Assembly: GCF_963576615.1 (NCBI RefSeq)
Contig: NC_088712.1
Location: forward strand, 25,449,870 to 25,513,869
Direction of reading: 5' to 3'
DNA: 64,000 bases
From: Watersipora subatra
Taxonomy: Eukaryota; Bryozoa; Gymnolaemata; Cheilostomatida; Watersiporidae
Shown here: piece after piece, positions 1-12,600 of the stretch
How positions within the stretch are numbered: position 1 is the stretch's first letter
Layout of the letters: each line of letters opens with the position of its first letter
The notes under the pieces: model-generated
The model's input: only the letters and a program-made list of their open reading frames with translations
Told to the model about the DNA's origin: nothing
The model's database searches: none
Position numbers and translations under genes: made by a program

Positions 1-115
1 ATGTGCCAGTAAACCTGTCAGTTGTTTATTATCTGAACATGTGCCAGTAAACCTGTTAGTTGTTTATTATCTGAACATGTGCCAGTAAACCTGTTAGATG
101 TTTATTATCTGAACT
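1..115. repeat. Tandem repeat, about 39-bp unit, three copies
   Basis: Three near-identical copies of a unit that starts ATGTGCCAGTAAACCTGT and ends in TTATTATCTGAAC run from the window edge. The array probably continues upstream. No coding function is visible. Confidence 0.85.
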
Positions 116-1089
116 AAGATTAATTTTTTTGCCAGAAAATAAATTTTGTTTTCCCAAAATGAAAGTATTAAAAAGTTATTATTAGTAAGTTCACAAAGTT
201 AAAAATTAGCAGGACTGTAAGTAAAATTGTAAAAAGTTCGTCTGAAAATAATAATGTATAGCTATGAGGGAGACAAGCAAAAGGTATTTTGCTATGCCTC
301 TTTATGCTGGGCCGCCGATACAGCACCTCCCAATAATTTTTGCAACAAAATATAAAAGATACATCAAAATCCATCAACTTTTCAATATTTTTCGATTTTT
401 TCAATAGAGTTGTCCTCTCTTCAATAAGAAAGTAGATAGTTTTAAATGCAAATAGTAACTAGCTTCTATAGTGACTTTAATTTGTGTTCTATTCTACATG
501 AGCTTACCCGCTGTCTTCTCCTCTACCATCCTATCCCACCTAATGATACCGAATAGTTGATGGTTTGGTTGGCTATTGGTCAGTGTAGTGTAGGTCATAA
601 GTATGTTCTGTCTTACTACCACATAGAGTGAAGTTCAAAATGGCAAAGAAATTAGGCTAGTTAAGTACTGTGCGTATAATTATTATACAAGTTTCATTGA
701 TCAATGAGTTGTCTTTATTAGTCCGTGAGTAAAGTGATATACACTATACCAAAGGTGAGAAAGAGACTTAGTGTGGGTTATACATAATGTAATCTAGGGC
801 CATTTTAACCCACCACGCGTTTGGTACAATTTTCAGAATAATTTCTAGAATCAGTGCGAGTTCAAACTACAATACAACGACATATTTCATTATTTATTTA
901 CATGGTTTCTGTATTTACATGGTTAATTGTGTTTGTCTCGCCCTCCCCCCTCCTCCCCTATTTCTGGTGAGTCTATTTCAGCACCCCCAAACTCAAATCG
1001 GTTTCTACAGCGCTGTCTTCATACAATTCACTTTTTGGGCAGATGGCCTGGCCTAGATAAATTCGCACATTAAAACTTAATTTATATTT
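116..1089. other. Non-coding stretch, nothing recognised
   Basis: AT-rich sequence with frequent stops in all frames. I found no conserved protein motif, RNA gene or repeat end here. Confidence 0.5.
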
Positions 1090-1960
1090 CAAGTTAATCT
1101 GGAAGACTACTGTTTTTGTCAGTATTCCATCTTCTTTCTTCTAATTTCATAAAACCTATGCCTCGGTGATCTAAGAACTAGATTTAAGAGCTTGAAACTT
1201 TGAGCATTGGTAGGTAGAACATCCAACCTTGATAATTGGTTTCTTTTATACACCTAGGGTGTCTCTGCAGCAGGATTTACAGCAAAAACTGTTTTTTTTA
1301 TTATGTATATCTAAAACACCGTGGAAGTTGGAAGCACCAAATTGTGTAAAAGAATAGACATTTCAATTTTCTACGGATCCTGATTTAGGACCTAAGCTGT
1401 ATCATAAAAGGTTTTCTCAATACTTTGCGCCATAAATTTAGTTGTCACTCCATAACTCGCTTTTCGGGGCCATTAACTACTTTAACTTTATTTTTTTAGA
1501 TATTCGCCAAAAAGGTATTTTGGAGCACCATGCATTGTGTTGCTTGAGCAAACAACTTTTCTTATATCAATAGCATGTTAGACCACACAAAAGACCACCC
1601 TGAAATCTAAAGCCTACATTGTATATTTGTATTGGATAGTATATTACTGTAAAGCACAGTGTCTACTGTGATGCAGTAGGTATTGCATTTGACAGTGAAT
1701 TTGAAAGTCCGGAGGTTGATCCTTGGGGTTGTGCACCCTTTTTTTCTTTTTAGAGCATACAATATGATTGGAAAATCGTTTCAAATCTAGCAATTTTCTC
1801 TTGTCGATTAATTGTAGTTTATATTAAATCATTGTATTTTTCGTAGAAAAGCTAATATCTTTGATTTATATTACTTTAAACAAGCATATTATTGAACATT
1901 TGGAAACCTTTTGATTTTCCGTAGGAAAACCAATTATATTTAGTTGTAGTTTCTAGGAAA
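1090..1960 (+). repeat. Dispersed repeat family A, copy 1 (SINE-like segment inside)
   Basis: About 870 bp that matches 3890-4735 along most of its length (shared landmarks: GGAAGACTA..GTTTTTGTCA, a 'ggtgatct(a/c)agaact' block, 'ttttatacacctaggg', 'gtaaaagaatagacatt'). Near 1660-1730 is a tRNA-like segment, with an A-box-like TGATGCAGTAGG and a B-box-like GAGGTTGATCC. The same segment recurs at about 4445-4510 and 9205-9265, so it looks like a SINE head embedded in the repeat. Confidence 0.6.
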
Positions 1961-3079
1961 AAACAACTTTGAAGTGCAATACACAAAAGGCGAGTTGCTG
2001 GTGGCACTACCAAACAGGGTATGAATTTTTGTTGTTCCAAATATCAATTGTTGTCAGTTATTTGACATGCACAAACATTGAGGTAACTGAGATATAAGAA
2101 GTGGAGAAAACCAACTGACACTGAGTAAGCCAACCTAATTTGGAAGAAATAATTGTAGACTTTGGTTTTAAGGTACTGCCACATGCAAACCCTTTGACTA
2201 GCCGTTATTTACATACATGTATGTACCTGAACTGAATGGAGTGAAGAATTTTGTTCAATTTGTATGTTTAATCTAATTGCAGAAACACCAGCTAGATCAC
2301 ATCTATCTAGATTTGTTCGCCAAAAACGTAAGTTTTCACCATACATAAGCCAGAATTGAATAATGCTACGGTTGACCCTACTAATGAGAATCATCTGTCA
2401 ACAATTTTTAATAACTTCCTAATCATTTGGTTTTTACATAAATAAACAATATTAGACTTTAAATTCTTTAATTTCTTATTTTTGGAGTTTCTTTTCTCCG
2501 CACAATATATACAAAAAACATTTTGTAAATGTCGATGTTTCTTTTCAATATAATTTTATATTACGATGATGATTGGTCAAAGCTTTGTATCGTTGATAAT
2601 GTTTAAAGAGTAGGGTGTTGTTAACATGGCACAGTCACAATTGTTTAGATCTCTTCATTAAAAGGTTGTCTGTTTAAACCAATTTTGTGCCATTCTGACA
2701 AAACTATTCTAGCAGGATTCTAGCCCTAACTGCTGTGCTTGTTCTAATAAAGGCATAAATGAAAAAAAAAAACAATTTTTAGCATATTGCTATTGAACAA
2801 GGGTCTGTCTAAAGCATTTCTAACTTATCAGCTGCGTAAAGCTTGCGCTTTAAGCCTGGTTCACATTCACATACATGTCCTATAAGGAAAAGTTCCTCTG
2901 TGTAAGCATTGATATGGATTATATCAATGATATCATGGTCACAACTAGTTGCTGAGCATCTGGGATTTATGTGAACAGTGTGGAAAATAGTTGCGTAAGA
3001 CATCCTAAGGCATCTATCTAGGATGTTTACACTGTCTAGGCATAGTGATAGTGAAGGCAAAACTGGGCAAGCATTGCAT
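1961..3079. other. Non-coding stretch, nothing recognised
   Basis: AT-rich sequence without a supported exon. An open frame on the - strand at 2809-3159 has no family motif and overlaps the repeat described next. Confidence 0.45.
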
Positions 3080-3345
3080 GATAAGGCGAGACAAGATGCC
3101 TTTAAAATTTCAAGATGAGAAATGAGACACCAAAAAGAAAACTGAACTGACATCGACAAAAATATGCTTTTTATTTCATTCTGACTAACAAAAAATGAGT
3201 TGTCTGTTTAAAGAAGAGATAATTCACAATTTCATCGTCATATTTATTAAAACACATTCCTGACGAGACACTGTCTTGTCAACCCCATTCTCATTTTTCA
3301 AGAATAGATCTTGTCTGGTGGCATCACTATCTAGGAGAGTGCTCT
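3055..3345. mobile_element. MITE-like repeat family B, copy 1
   Basis: About 260-290 bp that matches 10882-11166. Shared blocks include GCGAGACAARATG, AATGAG(C/A)CACCAAAAAGAAAA, 'tttatttcattct', GTTGTCTGTTTAA and ACGAGACACTG. The ends are weakly inverted (CGAGACAAGATG on the left, the complement of its like on the right). No clear target duplication can be read. Confidence 0.5.
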
Positions 3346-3655
3346 TGACAAACATTCCATAGTAGGCCTAAAGTTGAAAAGGTGGAAAATAGAAATTTGT
3401 TCTTTCACTACCTTATACTGTACTGAGCATCATGCACAAAAAAGTTATTTTGCTTATTTTGGAAAAAGGCAACTTCAGTTAACTTTTACAGTTTGATACT
3501 TTGACTGGTAAAAGTTAATAAAAATTTACGCAAGTGTATGTAAGTGTAAGATATGATGAAAAGCAAACCCTAACAATTCATGTCATTGTTTTAGAGTTGT
3601 AATTAATTTTAATCACATCAGTTTGTTTTACCTTCTTGTTTCGCTTTTGCTACAG

Positions 3656-6600
3656 ATAAACACAATAAATCAATTAAGTAATCTTACTTCCAAAGATATA
3701 CACCTATGCTCCGCCGATAAGAAAAAGTTCGACGCCTTGAAAAAGGATGTTGCGGTCGCGACTCTGCTTTCGACATACATATCTGATAGGGTATGTATTG
3801 ATTACAATATGATAATATAGTTATTTTTAAGAATCCAAGTGACTAATCTTCCATATTTCATTTGGAAGACTAGTGTGTTATTAGGGTTCCGGATTATATT
3901 TGGAAGACTATTGTTTTTGTTATTTCATCTTCTGTCTTTTTATTTCCTAAATATTCTCACTTGGTGATCTCAGAACTGGCCAGAGCTAAGAGCTTGAAAA
4001 TTTGAGCGTTGGTAGATAGTACCTCAAACCTTGATAATGATTTCTTTTATACACCTAGGGGGTCTCTGTGGCAACATTGGCAGCCAAAACTATGTTCTCT
4101 CTCTTAATTATGAATATCTAAAGAACCTTTGAAGTTAGGGGCAACAAATTTTGTAAAAGAATAGACATTGTAATATTTTATGGATCATTATTTATGACCT
4201 AAACTGTGTCATCAATCATTTTCTCAAGACTTTGTTCCAAAGTTTTCGTTGTCACTCCATTACTTGCATTTCCGGGGAAGTTGCTACTTTTGAATAAATA
4301 AAACTTATACATTAGCCAAATAGGTATACTGGATCAACTTGGCTTTGCCTAGCTTGAACAAATAAGTTTGTATATCAATAACATGTTAGACCACCCTGAA
4401 ACTTAAAGCTTTGATTCATATCCGATATTATATTCCAATACAGTGTCCACTGTGGTGCAGTGGATACTGCACTTGCCACTTGTGATGACTGGTGTCTGGT
4501 GTTCAATTCTCAATATAGCTGTATTGCATATATACATATCTCCTTTTTTGATGGCTCACAATATTATTGCAGAAGAGTGTCAGTTCAAATTTATCAGTTT
4601 TCCTTTTTACTTAATTTGTTTTCATCTAAAATCATTGGATTTTTATAGGAAAGACAATATCAATATTTTAGGGTTAAAACAGCAGGTTTATATCTGGAAG
4701 CCTTTTCGATTTTTTGCTTGAAAATCAATTATCTAGTTTATTTTTCAACTTGTAGGGACAAAGTCTTAGAAAGCAGGAATACAAAGCTACGATTGGTATG
4801 AAACTACAGAGAAATGGAAAGTTTGTGCAAGTGAGTATCAGTAACTTATATACATATTTAACAATATTGATGTGTTATTATTTAAATAGTAATATTTTTT
4901 AACTAATAATTTGTTTTTTTATTATTTGAAATATGAATGTTCTGATTAGAGAAAAGCATATGAAACTAAATCAATATTGTAGATGGTGTATTGAATGACT
5001 AAGGAATTGCAAGTTGCATTTAATAGTTGTGCCATTAGTAGGTTAGAACTGTTGCAGAAACAAAGAGGCTCTTTGGCTTTTTGGTGTACTAAAAACTGGT
5101 AGCTCATGCTTTTTCAAATTTTATCTATTACCGACTGGAATCACTCAGATATGGCGCCTTGCAGTGCCTCGCGTTGCGCGTTCACAACTCGAGTTGATCA
5201 ACTCGAGTTGCACAACTCGAGTTGTGAACGCGCAACACGACTTTTCAAAAGTAAGGCGCAGTATATTGGTATTACGGTAGAATAACCGTAGATCTGGTTA
5301 TATTAACAATGGTATATCAATAGACACCCGTTAGCTAATAGAAATTAAACTATGTATGTACTGTAAAACTAGAGCTAATAGCGAATTATTAGAATTATAC
5401 TGTGCCGAGTTTGCAACTCGAGTTGTACAACTCGAGTTGCACAACTCGAGTTGTACAACTCGAGTTTGTAAATATAACTCGAGTTGTACAACTCGAGTTC
5501 ATCAAAACCCAAGCCGAGTTCTTTAAACAGCAACTCGAGTTCAACAACTCGGCTTGAGAACATCTCATCGTTTCATTTTCTCTAGCTATATGGAATTTTT
5601 TGTGCATCATTAAACGCCGTTGAAATAATTTCTATGTTCATTTTGGTGTTCATTCAGTTTCTTGTCAGATTCTAGAGAGATGACTCTTTTTTTATTTGAA
5701 AAAGAAGTTGCCCGGCTGGCTGCGAATTTCTTTTTCCCAAACAGGTTTACATACGGCAGTAAAATTTTGGCTCATGATTGGCTTTAGTAATTGAGTTTTA
5801 GTAACCAAAACTTACATCATTACATTAGAAATCAATAGTTATAATTAGAAAGGAACACAAAATTCCAAAATATTATTCAAAATGGCTTAAGTTAATGAGT
5901 TTTAAGTGAGCGCCTCTTACGTTTTAACAGCACTTTTTGAATGATAACATCAGTTTTGCTACGTTATTTAGAATTTTGTGTTCCTCTCTAATTATAACTA
6001 GTGACTTTCAATGTAATGATGTAGGTTTTGATTACTAAAACTCAATTACTAAAGCCAATCATGAACCAAAATTTTACTGCCGTATGTAAACCTGTTTGGG
6101 AAAAAAATTTCGCTGCTCGGCTCTCATATAGATTGTTTTTTAGTTTGCTTTTTACATTCTACAATTGTTTTTGTCTCTTTATATTTATAGAAATGAATAT
6201 GCGCAAATCTCGCCAATATATATAATTTAAATATGTATACATATTTAAATTATTATTAAATTTCTGTAAATGAGACACCCCAATTACTCACTTTGCTTTC
6301 TTTACGAACCTGTGTTAGTTTTGCGTATAGGTAACACAACTCGAGGTCATAAACCCAGGCCGAGTTGTACAATTCGGCAACTCGAGTTGGACAACACGGC
6401 AACTCGAGTTATACAACTCGAGTTGTACAACTCGAGTTGCGAACACGCAACGCGAGGCACTGTAAGGCGCCATACTCAGATCATAAAGGCGGCTCCAAAC
6501 AGATATTAAAACCTCTATTTAAAATCATTATATATCAGTGTAACAACGTCAATTCAAAGTCCCAATTGTTTTGGCTAATCTAAAAATACATATAAAAGCA

Positions 6601-9600
6601 GTAAAATTCCTGTATACCCTTTAGCAAATATATTTTGCGAACAACTATTGGCCCAGTATTGAATTTACATGGTACAATTGTGCTTTTTGGAAAGTTTGAT
6701 CTTTGGCAATTACAATTGTGAGTTTGAGGTAATTTTTATCTCAGCTTTTTGAGACATTCCAGATAGAGGGCATTGCTCTATGATGTTTTTCTTTCTAATC
6801 TATTGTGTCTTATTTTGCAGTGTAAAACACCTGGTAAGAGACTGGAGAATTACTCCATTAATTTAGAAGATAGCGTGGAAGACTTAATATCTAAATTAAT
6901 GAAGGAGTTTGAAATGGAAAGTTTTGTTACTCCAACACGCACAACCGTACATCTTGGAAGGAACACGGGACCGTATTTCCAACCATCCGAGTCCATGGGA
7001 GAGATTATTAAAGCTATAAAGCGGAAATCAACCCACATCCGCCTTTATATTTACATTGAAACGTTAGTAATATGTTTTCCTATATGTGAGTAAATTATCA
7101 TCCATTAAATGTATTACTGTAGTAAGGTTTCACAAATATAGAGGTTTCCTTCAGATGATGTTAAAAACCTGGAGCCCTGGTTTTCGATAGTTAAGAAATG
7201 GAAACTTAATATTTTACTGAAAAGAAATTTGGGAAACATTGATTTTTGTGAAAATTAGACAGAAATATAAAATGCATAAAACTTCCTTTTTAGGTTTTTC
7301 TTTTAAATGTGAAAAAAATGAAGACTGGTTTGATTGGAAAGAGCTTCAATATGATTAAGTTTTACAATGATAAAGTTTAATGTTTTTTTTAAAGCATATT
7401 GGTCTATGTTCTTGTACTCACTAGGAACATGAAAATATCTGATCTTTAAATTGCAAAAATGTGTAACATGTTCTAACTTTTTATTACTTCAAAAAACCAA
7501 TTTTGGAAATCTTTTTGTTGCGGATGTCATACCCTATTATTTTTTTTTAATTTGCAATGCAAACCATATCTACATGAAACTTTCTATAAATTATGTGGTT
7601 CAATGTAAAGTTAAGTACACAGAGGCGGCTATAGCAATTATTTATCTGTTTCGCAATTAAATTGACCAGTTTCTTGGCTTATAGGTTGGGTCTTAGGATA
7701 GGCTTTCAGCTTTCGTTTCATTGTTGTTGATTAGGAAAGTTATAATTTTGAAAATTCCGAAATACTATAGATGAATTCTGGTAATAGGATATAACTAAAT
7801 ACTATAGATGAATTCCTGTAATAGGATATAACTAAATACTATAGATGAATTCCTGTAATAGGATATAACTAAAAATCACAGTATGTTCAAACTACAACAA
7901 TTGTTTAATGTTATATAGTCTGTATAATTGAAGTTTTTCAGCTTTTATGAATTAATTCTGATTTGTTTGTATATCTTTCAAACTATTTAACTAGATATAA
8001 GCACTTTTTAGCAAAGGAGAAGATCGTAGTAAAAACAGAATGAACCCGGAAAGAAGACAAAGATCTGCGAGTAGGAGCCCACGATTTGAGCAGGAGATGG
8101 GATTGGAGAGTAGGAGCAGAGGGTATGGGTCGGATCAATCTGAGAGCAGGGGCAGAGAGTGTAGGCAAAAGAAAAAATCAGAAGGCAAGGACAGGCAGGA
8201 GGGAAGATCAATGAGCAGGATAGAAGATGACGGGCAGAGTGAAAGGGCAGAGAGCAGATATGGAGATGATGAGCAGAAAAGATCAGATAACAGGGGCAGA
8301 GATGAAGAGCAGGAAAGAATGTCTGAGCGCATGTGGGAAGATGACGGGCAGAGTGAAAGGTCAGAGAGCAGATATGGAGATGATGAGCAGAAACGATCAG
8401 ATAGCAGGGGCAGAGATGAAGAGCAGGAAAGAATGTCTGAAAGCATGTGGGAAGATGACGGGCAGAGTGAAAGGGCAGAGAGCAGATATGGAGATGACGA
8501 GCAGATAAGGTCAGATAACAGGGGCAGAGATGAAGAGCAGGAAAGAATGTCTGAAGATGATGGTCAGGAGAGTAAGAAACATAAAAGAAAGCAAAGATCT
8601 GAAAGCAGAGAGAAACTTAAGCGAAAAAAACATGGACGATCTACTAGTATAACTCAAGACGAGGATTCTCTTTCTGTCATCTCAGAAAGCAATGATAAGG
8701 TTATTATATTTCGTTATTCAACTCTTGTTTTATTCATAATCGATTTTAAAGAAATTTCCTTCAATTGAGTCAAATGCTAATACACAACAGGAAGTTTCAC
8801 TTCTGTGTCTACTGAAAGAGTTGTAGATTCTTCGAGCCAAATATATTGATTGTTTGTTTTAGTCAAAGGATTTAAGAAAGAACAAAAAGGCAGTGAGTGC
8901 AAGGTGTCAGCTAAGGTTGCCAGATGTGAATGCTGGACAAGCTCTGAAGAACTTACTGTCAACAGTAGATATCATGGAGGTAAGTGCATTTTTAACAATT
9001 ACAATTAAATTTGTCTCTTTTGGGTTAATTTATGTGTTGTGAGAAGTGTCTTCGACAAACGAGATTTCTAACAAACAAGCCAATAATGTCTTTTGGTATA
9101 ATAGTTTATTACAATTTTTTTCTGTCTAGATCTTACAGTGCAGGTTAATAAGACAAGTGAGCTAGTTTTGCAACTCAGGGCATACCACATGAAGCACAAT
9201 TTCTACTGTGGGGCAATGGGTATTGTGTTTGTCAGTGAATTTAAAAGTCTGAAGGTCGATCCTCGGCATTTGACACCATTTTTTATCTTTTAATAATGTT
9301 AATTAATGTTAATAATTTTCACAATGTTATTGCAAAGAAATATCGTTAAAAATTTAGCATTTTTTTATTGTTCGTTAATTTTTTCTTTATTTCAAATCAT
9401 TTGATTTTTCGTAGAAAAGCTAGCATCTTCATTTTTTACTTTAAACAGACATATTATTGAACATCTGGAAGCCTTTTGGTTTTTTGCAAGAAAACCAATA
9501 TTATCTACTTTACTTTTAACATTGTCTCATTCGTTCGCAAGAGTGATAAAAATGTGTAGACTAAATCCTGCAAGTCATCTATCTAAACTATGTGCAGCCA

Positions 9601-12600
9601 TTTCATTCAATGTGTTTTGAGTTGCAGCAAATGGTTAGTGCTGCTTTATTTACACTCAAATGGCATAATGCAGGTCAGAAAAAAAGAGCCCATAAACCAG
9701 ACATTTGTTCCAATATTATCCATGTTCTCTTGAATTTGAAATGGAGTTTGAAGAATCTCAGTCAATATAATAATATGTCAATACCCAAATATGCTAGCAA
9801 ATATGACCAATTTGCACACTGAAGCACTTACATTATGGTCAATGACTGCTTGAAGTTGCTGTTAACATGTCTGAAATTACTTTCAGTTTAAAAAAGTTAT
9901 TTTATCCGCAGTTCAGTAGGCTTCTACCTAAACAAAATCCAAAAGTTATGTACCGAGTCCAGGTAGGCCTGGTTAAGAGTATAGTGGTACTGAGTCCAGG
10001 TAGGCCTGGTTAAGAGTATAGTGGTACCGAGTCCAGGTAGGCCTGGTTAAGAGTATAGTGGTAAAAGATTCTTTCCGCTTTAGTCTCTCATTCTTTATGC
10101 CATCATTATAAATGTGTTTCTATGCATTTTCAGGGGGAGTTCAGAGGCATCTGTGATGCAGATTCTGTAGAAAGATGGAGACAATATGCCAAAAACAAAG
10201 TTTCTCAGCAGGTATATTCTACAATATATTGCCACAATGAAAAAGTCGAATGTTGTTATGCAAGATATTTTTACTGAACTTTACTGTTAGTGTGTTTCAA
10301 TTTTTCATAACATTACGCAAGTAAAATCCTGCAAAATATTATAGTAATGTCGCATCTAAAGTGACTGTCTCACACTTTTTTTTAGAAAATATCCTTGGAT
10401 TTGGAAAGTTGCTGGTGCGGCATTCCATTAGTTACAAATTGCATTAAATCTTTATTCTCTAGCACCGTCAGATTTTGAACCAACTTCACTGTCTGCCACC
10501 TGAGAGATGATGCTCTCACTATCTCCCGGCTTATTGCATGATGTCGTGGGCTAGCTAAGAGGCTGTCTCGGTAATTCATATGAGTGCATAAATTATGTAT
10601 TTACCTAGTACAGCAATGTGTCGTAATTTGGTGTTATACGAACATTTGGTCTGTTATTATTTCACAGTCATCTCTTAAATGTCAAATTCCTGATGGGGGT
10701 GAGTTGTATTGCTTTGTTTTAGTCTGAATAAGCATTAGTGCGAGCATCAAAATACAGTGCAACATTCGTTTGGATTCATATTTTGGCAGATCCTATAGAA
10801 AGTTGTATTTTTATGCTTGGTACTCTATAGTTGCTGTTAGTTTTATATTAGCCTCATTCAGTGATTCATTGACTCAACACCTAGTGATAGCAAAACAAAG
10901 CGAGACAAAATGCTTTTCAAATTTGGAGACGAGAACAAAACAGCAATGAGCCACCAAAAAGAAAAATTACCTGACATAATATAGATAAAAACATGTTTTT
11001 ATTTCATTCTCACCAACAAAAGAAAGGAGTTGTCTGTTTAATAAGGAGATAATTCACAATTTAATTATTCTTTTTTTATCGAAACACATTCCCGACGAGA
11101 CACTGCCTTGCCAACCCTATTCTCGTCTCTCCAGATGGATCTTGTCTCGCGCCGTCACTAGTGACACCCTTCCTTGTAGTTGACTGTTCTTTGCTTATTT
11201 GTCTGTTTGCTTGTCCTGTCTGATCAATCATAGAGTTGCATTAAATGTTCAACACATTGTCACACTTTGTCCAATGATATAGGTTAGAGAAGTAATCTAT
11301 ATCATTGCTTTATCATGTTTTAGTTGTGTTGTGTACCAGCAATGAGCAATGCAAACATTACATAGAGTCTTCAAGTATTGAAACAGGATATTATTTCTTC
11401 ATCCTCCTTGATCGCGAACAGGTAATTAACAATATTACTGAGATATATTAGTTTATAACGTTTGATTCTCTGACCATCGAACAAAACAGTGTACTGTTTG
11501 TTTCATAGTAGCACTAAACCATATTTATCAGACTTGTGCAGAGTAGAGATTTCAAAGAGTCCAGAGTCAAGTTAGAGTAAATAAAATTCTATTGTAAAAG
11601 AGTGAAGTACAAGTCATCATCAAAAGTCAGTAATAAGAGTAAAGTCAAGTGACATTGTGAATGACAATTTTGTAAGAGCAGAGTTAGAGTCAAGTCTGAA
11701 GGTATCCAAGAGTAGCCAAGTATAGAATGTACGTGTTAGAATAACTTCTCTGCTTATGTCTCATGGGAAAAATAATAGCCTAAATTACCATGAACTCAAC
11801 AAACAGTATTTTCTCTTCTGAATTTAGTGACTTTTTGGTTACTAATACTACTTTTGGATGTATTTTAACTAAATGTGGACATATAAATAACATACATATA
11901 AGTGACAAGTTGAAAGAGTCTTTTGAAATATAAATAAATAGAGCAAATGAAGAGCAGAGTAAAGAACAATTAAGAGTAAGAGCAGAGTCCAGTCTTCAGC
12001 TTATATTATTACAAAACTAAGAGTCAAGTCAGAGCAGTGAAAAAAGCATTTTTAGTCAAGGAAAGTCAAGCTACTCTTGTGCCCAAGCCTGACATTTTTT
12101 GAAAAGGCTTATAACATTGCAGTTGGACATTCAGTCAGCATCTTACCGTATTTTCTTACTTTTATGGATATCAAAGAACATTCTAATCGCATCATGATGT
12201 ATGATTTCTAGGGGCAGTCATATGATATTCCAGCATTTTCGGGGACTGAGATATACGGACTGGTTGTTCGTAATGGTTACAGCAATTATGAAGTATACAC
12301 ATATGGTACTCAGTACTTCTGTCGAAGAGATGACCATCAATGGCGGGTTACAACGTCAGAAGTGATGGACCAAGCTAGGAACAAGGCAATAGCTGTTGTT
12401 CTGAAGAAAGTTGGTGTAAGTTACTAATAACTTGTTATTTGGTGCATGCTGTACTCTAATGGGAGCACACCGTTTGAAACAAACTCCTTTCCTTTATTTT
12501 TCATTGCTGCAACATTACACAAAGAAACTTATTGGACACCTACGCAATGAGAGCTCATTTCTAATTGGTGATAATTACGCCAAATTTGCCAAAAGAAATT

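Noticed and set aside
5375-5610. Open frames rich in LELYNSSC/TTRVVQLE over the CTCGAG arrays (also 6270-6583, 33769-34111)
   Set aside because: They arise on both strands because the repeat unit is its own reverse complement and its length keeps frames open. No start context, splice logic or family match.
8135-8446. - strand frame rich in SSSPYLLSDL
   Set aside because: Shadow of the repeated + strand exon 4 of the AAA gene, which is in phase with its neighbours.
9953-10063. CRISPR-like short repeats (also 1-115, 7769-7874, 26110-26268)
   Set aside because: Units are directly adjacent without unique spacers, in an intron-rich eukaryotic locus; simple minisatellites.
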